A stretch of DNA of 17,282 nucleotides from an uncultured Mollicutes bacterium (lineage in GTDB: Bacteria > Bacillota_I > Bacilli_A > ML615J-28 > CAG-313): NCBI GenBank assembly GCA_900538885.1, contig UQAI01000033.1, positions 1 through 17,282 of the forward strand, given 5' to 3'. Under the pieces are notes generated by a model. It was not told the origin of the DNA, did not search any database, and worked only from the letters and a program-made list of their open reading frames with translations. The translations under genes were made by a program, and so were the position numbers. Position 1 is the stretch's first letter; each line of letters opens with the position of its first letter. This document shows positions 6,524-14,889 of this stretch, in pieces.

Positions 6524-9500
6524 ATGAAGAAAAAGTTAGTATTAAGTTTATTGCTAGTATTATTTATAAGTCTATATAGCTGTGTAGATGCTAAAGTTAA
6601 AATTGAATTTGAACTAGCAAAAGATGAAAAAGTTGTTGGTGAAATGAGAAATGCTAAAGTCAATGATTCATTAGCTTATGTTTTAGAAAATGTTACTTGT
6701 GAAAAAGAAGGCTATGAATTTATTGGTTGGTCAGTTGATGGTGAAACTTTAATTGGTGTAGATACGCTAATTGAAAAATACTCAATTACTGTAAAACCAT
6801 TATTTAAAAAATTAGAATTATTTACCGTAACCTTTAAAGTAGAAGGTGAAGAAGACATTATAAGAGAATATAAAAAAGGTGAAAAGATAATCGCACCTAG
6901 TGTAACTCCACAAGAAGGTTATGAGTTTGTTGGTTGGGATAAAGAAATTCCAAGTGAAATGGCGGAAGAAAACTTAGTTTTTACCGCAGTCTTCAAGAAA
7001 ATAGAAGAAAAAGTGTATACCGTAACCTTTAAAGTAGAAGGTGAAGAAGACATTATAAGAAATTACAAAAAAGGTGAAAAGATAATCGCACCTAGTGTAA
7101 CTCCACAAGAAGGTTATGAGTTTGTTGGTTGGGATAAAGAAATTCCAAGTGAAATGGCGGAAGAAAACTTAGTTTTTACCGCAGTCTTCAAGAAAATAGA
7201 AGAAAAAGTGTATACCGTAACCTTTAAAGTAGAAGGTGAAGAAGACATTATAAGAGAATACAAAAAAGGTGAAAAAATTATCGCACCTGAGGTTACTTCA
7301 ACCGATAAAATGACTTTTATGGGGTGGAATAAAGAAATACCAAGTGAAATGGTAGAAGAAAACTTAGTTTTCACCGCAATCTTTAAAGTTAATTACTATG
7401 ACATTAATTACGTTTATGAAGAAGGTAAATGGCCAATTACACATTTAACAAATGTTAGTGAAGTAATAGACGCAATGTTAACTGATTTTTATGAATTTTT
7501 AGGAAGTACTACTGATTTAGCAAGCTTTATTAAAGGTAGTGATGGCAAATATGCATCAGGTAAATGGTATGATGATAGAGCTAAACTTTATATGGCTAAT
7601 GTTAAAGAAATAAAAACTGAGCCAACTTGCTTTATTAATGATGTAAGATACCATGATAAATGGATTGGTTTCTTTAATGCTTTAGATGAATGTGTTAATA
7701 AAATTAACCCAGCTCAAGATTTTTGGGGTTCAACTTATGTTGGTATTTTAAGGCTTTGTGAAGTTTGTGATCATGCGACTAGATTTAGTGATGAGATGAA
7801 GCAAACTTTAGCTTCAGCATATGATGTTGAAGTAGAACCTGTTCGCACATATAAGCCTGGTGAAGAAGTAGTATTACTTGAATTATCTCTTGCTGATGGC
7901 CGTGAATTTTTAGGTTGGTATATGGGTGATGAAAAGATTACGAAGATTACTAGTGATATGGCATGTGACGTAACACTTGTTGCGAAATGGTCAAATCCAA
8001 TTTTCCCAAGTTCAATTGAAATCAAAAATCAACCTACAACCCTTGATAAAGGTGTAACCTTTAATCTTGAAATAGTAATGTCACCAAATAATATTACTCA
8101 TCCTCAACTTGTAATGTTAAGTTCAGAACCTAAAGTTGCGGTTATTGAAAATGGTGTAATCAAGACTAAAGGATATGGTACAACAACTATTACAATTTAT
8201 TCTGAATATGTAAATCATGTAAGAGTTGAATTTACCCTATCAGTCTTTCCAACTTTACCAGAAGACGCTCCGGTAATTTACTTCCCATTTGATGTAAAGG
8301 AAATTCTTGTAATTAACGCATCTGAAGAATATGATTTGTTAGCTGGTGTTAAAGCTTATGATAAAGTTGATGGCGACATTACAACTAGTATTATCGTTAA
8401 AGATGATAAATTAGATTCTGAAACTCCAGGTATTTATACAATTATATATGAAGTAATGAACTCTAAAGGAAATAAAGTAACACTAGATAGAACAGTTAAA
8501 GTAATTGAACGTAGTGAATTAATTTTTATTGGTCATGCCGGTAGTTATCTTGGCATTATGAATACTGAAGAAGCATTCATTAATGGAGCGAAAGTAAAAG
8601 GTTATAAAGCCCTTGAATGTGATGTTAAGCAAACTAAAGATGGAGTCTTTGTTGTTTGTCATGACAATGACTTTGCTGGAGTAGATCTTGCGTCTACCAA
8701 CTATGCAGACTTAAAAGATGTGGTTAAGACTCAAACGCGTGGTGGTATTACTTATAGTTCAACCATTTGTACATTTGAAAGATATTTAGAAATATGTAAA
8801 GAATATAACGTGTATGCCGTAGTTGAATTAAAATCTTCAGCAGGTATTACTAATAGCGATCAATCAAGAATGCCAGTATTAATGCAAATAATCAAAGATA
8901 AAGGTATGCTTGACAAAGTAATTTTCTTAGGTTCACAATACAAATGTTTAGAATGGGTTAGAAATAATGGCTATAAATATATTCCATGTCAATATTTAGT
9001 TAACTCATGTGAAAGTGAAACAATATTTGAACGTTGTGTTACTTGGAATTTCGATGTAAGTTTTAATATTGGTTATAATGCATCAATTGAATGGATTGAA
9101 CGTTATCATGAAGCAGGACTTAAAGTAGCTTGTTATACTTTCAGTCAATATAGCAATGCCGCAACTCTTCAATCTTGGATTGATAAAGGCGTTGACTATG
9201 TTACTTGTGATGTTTTAACCGAAAAAGATGTTAAATTACCAGTTCATGAAGATGATGATAAACCTGAATATAAAGTTACATTCCAAACTCCAGATGGTGT
9301 AATATTAAAAGAAACAGTGGTTAAAGAAGGTAAAAAAGCTATCGCTCCAGTAAATACCGACCGTAATGGTTACAAGTTTATTGGCTGGGATAATGACTTC
9401 AGTAATATTACAAGTAATTTAGTTGTCACTGCTCAATATGAACTTATTGAATTTGAAATTGTTTATGATCCTAATTTTGTAATAGTAAAAGAAGAAGCAT

Positions 9501-10189
9501 GGGTAGATAAAGAAGCCTTTGTTAGTGAATTCTATACTGATTGGTTTAACTGGATTGTAAGCAATGTTGGTAAAATTTCAGGTATCACGTTTGATGGTAC
9601 AACGTACACCGTTAAAATGAATAATACTGAGTATGGTACCGCAACTTTTAAAACAGTTGAAGAAATGCGGGCATTAAATGTTTACAATGTTGAACGTACC
9701 ATTGGAGCACTCGTTTATAAACCAATTGAAGGAACAAATAGTATAGATTACGTTATGGAAGAAGATAATGGATATTTCTTAAATACCGAACCATATCGTA
9801 CTAAATATAAAGCTTTAAATGCTTATTTCTTAAATGTTATGAATACTGCATATACTAGTTATAGTAAACAATATAAACAAGCAAGTAATGGCCGTGTTCA
9901 AATTTTCTTTAGATTCCATCAATGGCAAAAAGGAACAAAGATTGTAGCGTTTGATACAATTCCTAACAAAACAGTAACGGAAAAAATTGATGTTGAAGGT
10001 CTAGTACTTCCAACTACTAAAGTTACTTACACAATTGAAGATAGTTTTGTATTAGAAAATGCAACATGTCAAGGTTATAAATTCCTTGGTTGGTATTTAG
10101 ATCAAAAATGTACAAAAGAAATTAGTGAAGTAACTGCCGGAACATATGGTAAAATACTACTATATGCTAAATGGGAAAAAATTAACTAG
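6524..10189 (+). CDS. Large multi-domain lipoprotein with GDPD domain and InlB-type repeats
   Basis: A 1221-aa cell-surface protein. Domains in order: signal peptide with lipobox LYSC (lipidated Cys20); a degenerate Listeria-Bacteroides (InlB B-type, Flg_new) repeat to ~100; three tandem 65-residue copies (~101-290) with the family's GYEFVGWD core; a module of unknown fold (~291-465) closing in another GW repeat (to ~488); a BIG_2-type Ig domain (~490-580); a DUF5011-like Ig domain with AYDKVDGDIT (~580-662); a GDPD TIM barrel (~664-905); another InlB repeat (~916-975); a second unknown module (~975-1150); and a final InlB repeat. The GDPD catalytic set looks present: His671 in GHAG (usual HRG, so Arg is replaced), NTEEAF, ECDVKQTKDG, HDNDF and VVELK. 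Family members release sn-glycerol-3-phosphate from glycerophosphodiesters, so the substrate may be host or own lipid/teichoic-acid fragments. There is no LPXTG anchor. It is a single-gene unit behind a cre-like site. Confidence 0.87.
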   Translation: MKKKLVLSLLLVLFISLYSCVDAKVKIEFELAKDEKVVGEMRNAKVNDSLAYVLENVTCEKEGYEFIGWSVDGETLIGVDTLIEKYSITVKPLFKKLELFTVTFKVEGEEDIIREYKKGEKIIAPSVTPQEGYEFVGWDKEIPSEMAEENLVFTAVFKKIEEKVYTVTFKVEGEEDIIRNYKKGEKIIAPSVTPQEGYEFVGWDKEIPSEMAEENLVFTAVFKKIEEKVYTVTFKVEGEEDIIREYKKGEKIIAPEVTSTDKMTFMGWNKEIPSEMVEENLVFTAIFKVNYYDINYVYEEGKWPITHLTNVSEVIDAMLTDFYEFLGSTTDLASFIKGSDGKYASGKWYDDRAKLYMANVKEIKTEPTCFINDVRYHDKWIGFFNALDECVNKINPAQDFWGSTYVGILRLCEVCDHATRFSDEMKQTLASAYDVEVEPVRTYKPGEEVVLLELSLADGREFLGWYMGDEKITKITSDMACDVTLVAKWSNPIFPSSIEIKNQPTTLDKGVTFNLEIVMSPNNITHPQLVMLSSEPKVAVIENGVIKTKGYGTTTITIYSEYVNHVRVEFTLSVFPTLPEDAPVIYFPFDVKEILVINASEEYDLLAGVKAYDKVDGDITTSIIVKDDKLDSETPGIYTIIYEVMNSKGNKVTLDRTVKVIERSELIFIGHAGSYLGIMNTEEAFINGAKVKGYKALECDVKQTKDGVFVVCHDNDFAGVDLASTNYADLKDVVKTQTRGGITYSSTICTFERYLEICKEYNVYAVVELKSSAGITNSDQSRMPVLMQIIKDKGMLDKVIFLGSQYKCLEWVRNNGYKYIPCQYLVNSCESETIFERCVTWNFDVSFNIGYNASIEWIERYHEAGLKVACYTFSQYSNAATLQSWIDKGVDYVTCDVLTEKDVKLPVHEDDDKPEYKVTFQTPDGVILKETVVKEGKKAIAPVNTDRNGYKFIGWDNDFSNITSNLVVTAQYELIEFEIVYDPNFVIVKEEAWVDKEAFVSEFYTDWFNWIVSNVGKISGITFDGTTYTVKMNNTEYGTATFKTVEEMRALNVYNVERTIGALVYKPIEGTNSIDYVMEEDNGYFLNTEPYRTKYKALNAYFLNVMNTAYTSYSKQYKQASNGRVQIFFRFHQWQKGTKIVAFDTIPNKTVTEKIDVEGLVLPTTKVTYTIEDSFVLENATCQGYKFLGWYLDQKCTKEISEVTAGTYGKILLYAKWEKIN
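6824..7390 (+). repeat. 195-bp tandem repeat inside the lipoprotein gene
   Basis: The block beginning ACCGTAACCTTTAAAG occurs at 6824, 7019 and 7214, exactly 195 bp (65 codons) apart. Copies 1 and 2 differ at only a few bases near the end of the first quarter (GAATATAAA versus AATTACAAA). Copy 3 matches well for ~75 bp, then diverges. Each encodes one InlB-type beta-grasp repeat plus linker. Confidence 0.95.
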
Positions 10190-10196
10190 ATGAATT

Positions 10197-10227
10197 AGAA
10201 AGTTTGTTAATCAAACTTTCTTTTTTC
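10197..10227 (+). terminator. Terminator after GDPD lipoprotein gene
   Basis: AGAAAGTTTG (10197-10206) pairs perfectly with CAAACTTTCT (10212-10221) around TTAAT, followed by a T run. It begins seven bases after the stop codon. Confidence 0.88.
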
Positions 10228-10243
10228 TCATTATGTATAAAAA

Positions 10244-10272
10244 TTGAATTATTAAGTGAAAAATGTTATAAT
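10244..10272 (+). promoter_or_regulatory. Promoter of the membrane protein-epimerase operon
   Basis: TTGAAT (10244-10249), 17-bp spacer, extended -10 TGTTATAAT (10264-10272). Transcription would begin near 10279; SD GAAGG lies about nine bases before the ATG at 10299. Confidence 0.75.
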
Positions 10273-10298
10273 AACATAAAAGAAAGAAGGAAAATAAA

Positions 10299-11096
10299 AT
10301 GCAGTTAGATAATATTTTTTCATTTAAAACCGACTTCTTTAAAAACAATGTTATTTTTCAACTAATTGTAATATTGTTAACTGTTTTTGTCGTTTGTTTG
10401 GTAATAAAAAATTGTAAGCATTTTGATGAAAAATCAATAGATAAAAATGTTTTTTATTTTGGAATTTGCTTTTTTATCTTAGAATTATATAAACAACTTT
10501 TTTATAATGTTTTTTCGGGACGCACAGGCTATGATTGGTCTATTTTTCCTTTTCAACTTTGTTCAACTCCCTTATATGTGTGTTTGATAGCCCCATTTAC
10601 AAAAGGAAAAGTTAAAAAGGCTTTTTATGTGTATCTTTCATCATTTTGTACGTTAGGTGGTTTATCCGTTTTGATTTTTCCAAGTTCAGTTATTGTTGAA
10701 GAAATAACAATTACTTTTCAATCATTTATTTGGCATAGTAGTATGGTTGTCCTTGGTTGTTACCTAATACACGTAATGCGTTTTGGTAAAAACTTAAAAG
10801 AATTATTACCGGGAGTAGTTATTTTTTTAATAGTTGTATTTATGGCGGTCACATTTAATTATGTTTTTGAAATCTTTAAAGAAAAATATCATTTAAATGC
10901 TCATTTCAATATGCTATTTATTAGCCCATACTATGAATGTAATATTCAATTTTACTCAATAATTTGGAACGCCACTAATTGGTATATAAGTGTATTTGCC
11001 TATATTGTAGGTTTATGTCTAGGATCAATGATTATTTGGGGTGGGGCTCACATACATTATTTACTAGATGAAAAAAGGAAAGAGGGAGAAGAATAA
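10299..11096 (+). CDS. YwaF/TIGR02206-family integral membrane protein
   Basis: A 265-aa polytopic protein with about seven predicted membrane helices. The segment YDWSIFPFQLCSTPLYV corresponds to the family's LP(L/F)HLC motif, with Gln where His is more usual, and a second conserved-looking site is SFIWHSSMVVLG. TIGR02206/YwaF proteins resemble eukaryotic TMEM164, which has been reported to act as a lipid acyltransferase with a cysteine in the equivalent region. Whether bacterial members share that activity is not established, so the function is left open. The C-terminal part ends in a charged tail (LLDEKRKEGEE). The stop overlaps the next start (TAATG), tying it to the epimerase gene. Confidence 0.72.
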   Translation: MQLDNIFSFKTDFFKNNVIFQLIVILLTVFVVCLVIKNCKHFDEKSIDKNVFYFGICFFILELYKQLFYNVFSGRTGYDWSIFPFQLCSTPLYVCLIAPFTKGKVKKAFYVYLSSFCTLGGLSVLIFPSSVIVEEITITFQSFIWHSSMVVLGCYLIHVMRFGKNLKELLPGVVIFLIVVFMAVTFNYVFEIFKEKYHLNAHFNMLFISPYYECNIQFYSIIWNATNWYISVFAYIVGLCLGSMIIWGGAHIHYLLDEKRKEGEE

Positions 11097-12064
11097 TGGC
11101 ATATGTAATAACAGGTGGCACAGGTCACATAGGAAATAATTTAGCAAGATATTTAGTTTCCAAAAACGAAAATGTAAGACTATTACTTAGAAGAAAAAGT
11201 GAAGCAGTTGAAAACTTAAATGTTGAGTATGTAATTGGTGATATTTTTGATGAAGAATTTTTAACTCAAAATATTCATGAAGGCGATAAAGTAATCCACT
11301 TAGCCGGAATTATTGATATCAAAAATAAATTAGCAGAAGAAACTAATAAAATTAATTATTTAGGTACCATCACAATCACGAATGTATGTATCAAAAATAA
11401 AGCAAAGCATTTTTTATATTGTAGTAGCGTTGATGCTATTTATAAAGAAAACAATTATGACAAAATCGTAGAACCAGAAGTAATGGAAATTGATAAATTT
11501 AAATGGAATTATCCTCGCTCCAAAGCTAAAGCTACAGCCTATGTGATGGAAAAAATGAAAGAGGACGTTTCCACTAAAATTTCAATTGTATATCCATCCG
11601 CTGTATTTGGTGTTAATGATTATAAACCATCGTATGTTGGTAAAGTTATATGTGATGTTATTAACAATAAAATGGAATTTGGGGTTAAAGGTGGTTATAA
11701 TTTTATTGACGTTGATGATGTAGTTTACGCAATGGTAAAAATTGTTGATAGTGAAACTTCAAGTAGTTACATTTTATCTGGCAATAATGTAACAGTATTT
11801 GAAATGTATGATACAATTAATAAAGTAGTTGGAAAAAACAAAAAAGTATGGAAGATACCACTTATTATTGCGGAAGCATCAATTCCATTTGTACCATACC
11901 TTTCTAAGTTTACGTTTGAAACATTATTAGAAAATCATAATTATGACAATTCTAAAGCCATAAAAGAACTTGGTATATCAATTACCCCATTTGAGAAAAC
12001 GGTCAAAAAGACAGTTAAATGGTTTAGAGAATATTTAGAAAGCAAGAAAAGAAATAAAAATTAA
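11096..12064 (+). CDS. NAD(P)-dependent epimerase/dehydratase, extended SDR family
   Basis: A 322-aa Rossmann-fold oxidoreductase. The nucleotide-binding motif GGTGHIG is at residues 7-13, followed by the basic LLRRKS end of beta-2 and the VIHLAG motif (D(x)VxHxA type). The catalytic pair is Tyr139-x3-Lys143 (YPRSK), preceded by the CSSVDA serine motif. The late region with NFIDVDDVVYAMV is typical of the DIHD/DVRD substrate-side motif of sugar-epimerase/dihydroflavonol-reductase-like members. Length is typical. The substrate cannot be determined; nothing nearby suggests a sugar-nucleotide pathway. It is translated from an SD (GGGAGAAG) inside the upstream gene. Its 3' end overlaps the remains of the lipoprotein pseudogene that follows. 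Confidence 0.85.
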   Translation: MAYVITGGTGHIGNNLARYLVSKNENVRLLLRRKSEAVENLNVEYVIGDIFDEEFLTQNIHEGDKVIHLAGIIDIKNKLAEETNKINYLGTITITNVCIKNKAKHFLYCSSVDAIYKENNYDKIVEPEVMEIDKFKWNYPRSKAKATAYVMEKMKEDVSTKISIVYPSAVFGVNDYKPSYVGKVICDVINNKMEFGVKGGYNFIDVDDVVYAMVKIVDSETSSSYILSGNNVTVFEMYDTINKVVGKNKKVWKIPLIIAEASIPFVPYLSKFTFETLLENHNYDNSKAIKELGISITPFEKTVKKTVKWFREYLESKKRNKN

Positions 12065-13442
12065 AAAAAGCATAATTTGTTTTTGTTTATTTTTGGTATT
12101 ATTCATAACTGGTTGTAAGAAAGATGATGAAAATATCAATAAAGATTTTATATTTGAAAATGCAAGTTATGCCTATGAGGGAAAAGTTCACTCATTAGCT
12201 TTAAAAGGCGATTTAAGTGATGGGTATAGTATTACATATACTAACAATGAACATTCCGAAATTGGTAAACATGAAGTTGGGGTCACAGTATTTAATGATA
12301 AAACTAAAAAAGAAATATTTTAATCAAAGGCTGTACTTGAAATTAAAAATCCTGGATATATGTTTGAAGTAAACTCATTTACTTATGATGGTTCCCCTCA
12401 TAGTTTAACGCTTGAAATGAATTTGCCTAATAACATTGAAGTAAGATATGAAAATAACACGCGAACTAAAGTAGGAAGTTATTTAGGTAAGTCTTCCTTA
12501 TGTAATAAGGAAAGAAAAACTAGAGAATGAACTTAATGTATCATATACTAAAATTAACACCTTAAGTATAAGTGAAAAAACTAAATTTTATAAAATGTCA
12601 AACGAAAATGTAAGAATTTTTCTAACACAGCATTAGAAAATTTATTTGATGATTTTAAAGAATATGCGAAAACCCTAGTTCCTAAATTAACAGAGCAACC
12701 ATCTATAAGTTTAAAGAGAGTGCCTGATGCTTTAAAGGATAACTTTAGTCCAGCCGCGTATTTACTTTCACCGCTTGATGAAACTAAAAATGAATCAATC
12801 TATATTAACCCTCTTTATGAGGACAATTATAATTATTTATTTACAACACTCGCTCATGAAGGCTATCCGGGTCATCTTTATCAAACAGTGTACTCTAAAA
12901 GCTTTGACATCAATAAAATTAGACAAGTAATAAGATGTGGTGGTTATAGAAGGATGGGCTACTTATGTTGAATATAAAGCCTATTTCTTTAGTCCCAACT
13001 TTAGTAGCCCAGCGGAAAAACTATATTTAGAGTTAATCTCGCTACAAAATAAAAAGTCTCTCCTTGTTCAAGCATTACTAGAATATATGTTCATTATAAT
13101 GACTGTGGAAAAGAACAAATGGGTAGATATGCTAAAGAACTTTTGGGCTATGAACTTCCTGAAAGCACGATTGATGCGATTTATACTCAGCTTATTGGAA
13201 CTCCAACTAATACATGTATGTACATTGTTTCAGCTGAAATTTTAAATGAATTACATGATTATGCAGCTGCGTTACTAAACGATGCGTTTGATGAAGTCCT
13301 TTTCAATAAAGTAATTCTTGATAATGGTTCGGCACCATTTGATCTTGTAATTAAGAGTGTGGAAACTTATGTTTATGATTACTTATTCGTTAATAATGAA
13401 AGTAGTAGTTACGTATCATTTGATGTAAATTTAAAAAATTAA
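12054..13442 (+). pseudogene. Decayed DUF885-family metallopeptidase lipoprotein
   Basis: Fragments of one gene survive in order. A lipoprotein signal (…FLVLFITGCKKDDEN) reads back to ATA AAA ATT at 12054, where an ATG would be expected. Next come two MBG-like beta domains (YAYEGKVHSL… and FTYDGSPHSL…) separated by TAA at 12321. Then there is a scrambled stretch (~12490-12620), followed by a DUF885 C-terminal part: FSPAAYLLSPLDE, the zinc-site motif HEGYPGH (12855-12875) and EGWATYVEYKA (12949 on). A one-base shift near 12948 separates CGGY from EGWATY. A second shift near 13085 is needed to read on into VHYNDCGKEQMGRYAKELLGYE up to the stop at 13442. DUF885 proteins usually have several hundred residues before HEGYPGH, but only ~75 remain, so an internal deletion is likely. 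No single frame could give a working enzyme. Confidence 0.85.
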
Positions 13443-13445
13443 ATA

Positions 13446-13482
13446 GAAAAAAATAGCTTTGAGGTGATTCAAAGCTATTTTT
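13446..13482. terminator. Bidirectional terminator between converging units
   Basis: AAATAGCTTTGA (13451-13462) pairs perfectly over 12 bp with TCAAAGCTATTT (13469-13480) around GGTGAT. An A run lies on the left and T's on the right, so it can work in both directions. The udk stop codon (13475-13477) lies inside the right arm. Confidence 0.88.
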
Positions 13483-14101
13483 GATGTGTTAATAAGTTAT
13501 TTATTTTTGTCACAATAAAGTCAAGTGCAATCATGTTGTGTCCGCCTTCTGGGATTATTAAGTCCGCAAAAACTTTTGATGGTTCGACAAAAGCATGATG
13601 CATGGGGCGAACAGAATTTAGATATTGGTTGATGATTGAGTCAAGTGAACGTTTACGATCAACTAAGTCACGTTCTAAACGTCTAATAAATCTAATATCA
13701 TCAGGGGTATCTACAAATATCTTAATATCAAGACAGTCTCTAATTTCCGGAATTGTAAAGGTCATAATGCCCTCTAAAATAATAACATCACCTGGGTAAA
13801 TTGTTTCAGTTTTGTTTGAGCGATTAGATACTACAAAATCATAAATTGGTTTTTCAATTGGTAATCCTTGTTGTAGCTTCTTTAGGTCAGAAACAAGAAG
13901 TGGTGTATCATATGAATCGGGATGGTCAAAATTTTTATTTCCTCGTTCATCTACTGGAATGTTAGGGAAAGTTTTATAGTAATCATCCATTCTAATTAAG
14001 GTAATAGTACCATAAGATTTAGTTTGTTCATAAATTTTTTTGGCGATAGTGGTTTTACCAGATGCTGTACCACCAGCGATTCCTATAATAGTTGGTTTCA
14101 T
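13475..14101 (-). CDS. udk: Uridine kinase
   Basis: It phosphorylates uridine and cytidine to UMP and CMP (pyrimidine salvage) in the cytoplasm. The 208-aa length matches the family. The Walker A loop GGTASGKT is at 10-17, RMDDYYK follows as the substrate-side DDYY motif, then FDHPDSYD, and YDFVVSNRSNKT and IILEGIMTF match the family's conserved YDY...R and ILEGI segments. RRLERDLVDRKRSLDSIINQYL is the lid/C-terminal signature. The ATG overlaps the hpt stop (ATGA), with AGGAAGAGG upstream, so the two salvage genes are coupled. Confidence 0.95.
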   Translation of the reverse strand: MKPTIIGIAGGTASGKTTIAKKIYEQTKSYGTITLIRMDDYYKTFPNIPVDERGNKNFDHPDSYDTPLLVSDLKKLQQGLPIEKPIYDFVVSNRSNKTETIYPGDVIILEGIMTFTIPEIRDCLDIKIFVDTPDDIRFIRRLERDLVDRKRSLDSIINQYLNSVRPMHHAFVEPSKVFADLIIPEGGHNMIALDFIVTKINNLLTHQK

Positions 14102-14640
14102 TTAGTGTATACCTCTTCCTTCAAAATACCAATATAAGGTAGGTTACGATATAAATCGTTATAGTCAAGTCCATAGCCAACCACAAATAATTTAGGAATT
14201 GTATACCCAACATATTTAGGGTTTATGTCATCTACTGTACGTGAAACTGGTTTATCAAGTAGGGAGACAATTTCAATACTTTTTGGGTTTCTTTTCTTAA
14301 GCATAGGAATTACATTGTGAAGCGTAAAACCAGTATCAACAATATCTTCAACAATTATGACATCACGACCATTAATGTTTGTTTCTAAGTCTTTTAATAT
14401 TTTAATTTGGCCACTACTTGAGGTACCACCAAAATAACTGCTAACATCCATAAAATCATATTCAAGATCAATTTCCATGTGTTTCATTAATTCAGCAAGA
14501 AATGGAACACAACCTTTAAGAAGCCCAACTAAAACAGGGCATTTGCCTTGATAATCATGAGTAAGTATTTTGCCGAGTTCTTGGCATTTTTCAATAATGT
14601 CTTTTTCTGAAATGATAATTTCTTTAATGTCTTTATGCAT
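14098..14640 (-). CDS. hpt: Hypoxanthine(-guanine) phosphoribosyltransferase
   Basis: It joins hypoxanthine or guanine to PRPP to form IMP or GMP. Motifs: VLVGLLKGCVPFLAEL (N-terminal strand and PPi loop, residues 36-51), VSSYFGGTSSSG (flexible loop) and VIIVEDIVDTGFTL (PRPP-binding motif, 94-107), all standard for the 175-185-aa Bacillota enzyme. The start was placed at the ATG at 14640, five bases after GGAGG, rather than the ATG at 14652 whose own sequence provides that SD. It is first in a two-gene salvage operon with udk. In many Bacillota hpt sits between tilS and ftsH; it does not here. Confidence 0.94.
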   Translation of the reverse strand: MHKDIKEIIISEKDIIEKCQELGKILTHDYQGKCPVLVGLLKGCVPFLAELMKHMEIDLEYDFMDVSSYFGGTSSSGQIKILKDLETNINGRDVIIVEDIVDTGFTLHNVIPMLKKRNPKSIEIVSLLDKPVSRTVDDINPKYVGYTIPKLFVVGYGLDYNDLYRNLPYIGILKEEVYTK

Positions 14641-14662
14641 ATTTCCCTCCATTTTTATAAAA

Positions 14663-14671
14663 ATTATATCA
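14663..14671 (-). promoter_or_regulatory. Extended -10 promoter of hpt-udk
   Basis: On the minus strand TGATATAAT (plus 14663-14671) forms an extended -10, about 17 bp downstream of a weak TTTTAT. Predicted start is ~16-20 bases before the hpt ATG. Confidence 0.5.
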
Positions 14672-14732
14672 TATTATGAAATTAAATAAAAGCATTATAA
14701 TAATAAACACGGTTTCATAAATTGTTATTCGT

Positions 14733-14761
14733 TTGATTTTTACGAGCAAATATGGTATAAT
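14733..14761 (+). promoter_or_regulatory. Promoter of tRNA-Ser-gltX-tRNA-Glu unit
   Basis: TTGATT (14733-14738), 17-bp spacer, extended -10 TGGTATAAT (14753-14761). tRNA-Ser begins 11 bases after the -10. No separate promoter is evident in the 27 bases between the tRNA and gltX. Confidence 0.8.
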
Positions 14762-14771
14762 ACTAAAAAGT

Positions 14772-14862
14772 GGAAGAATACCCAAGTGGTTGAAGGGGCT
14801 GGCTTGGAAAGCTAGTAGATCGGTAACACGGTGCGAGGGTTCAAATCCCTTTTCTTCCGCCA
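14772..14862 (+). tRNA. tRNA-Ser(GGA)
   Basis: A class II tRNA with CCA encoded. The acceptor stem GGAAGAA (14772-14778) pairs with TTCTTCC (14852-14858), with discriminator G and CCA at 14860-14862. The anticodon stem CTGGC/GCTAG holds the loop TTGGAAA, giving anticodon GGA, which reads UCC and UCU. The long variable arm and the T arm (GAGGG-TTCAAAT-CCCTT) are typical of serine tRNAs. It is probably co-transcribed with gltX. Confidence 0.96.
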
Positions 14863-14889
14863 TTATATTTTAATAAGAGGCAGTGTATT

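Noticed and set aside
7114..7374. Minus-strand ORF over the InlB repeats
   Set aside because: Shadow of the repeated coding sequence; the protein is itself just the repeat read backwards.
12054..13442. Several separate small genes (12093-12323, 12720-12971, 12937-13245, 13119-13442)
   Set aside because: They read as consecutive pieces of one lipoprotein/DUF885 gene split by stops and frameshifts, so they are one pseudogene.
14669..14863. Minus-strand ORF beginning MAEEKGFEPSHRV
   Set aside because: It is the antisense of tRNA-Ser, a well-known source of false ORFs with this same peptide. No SD supports it.
14863..14889. T-box leader before gltX
   Set aside because: Only 27 bases separate tRNA-Ser from gltX, with no room for Stem I, antiterminator or terminator.
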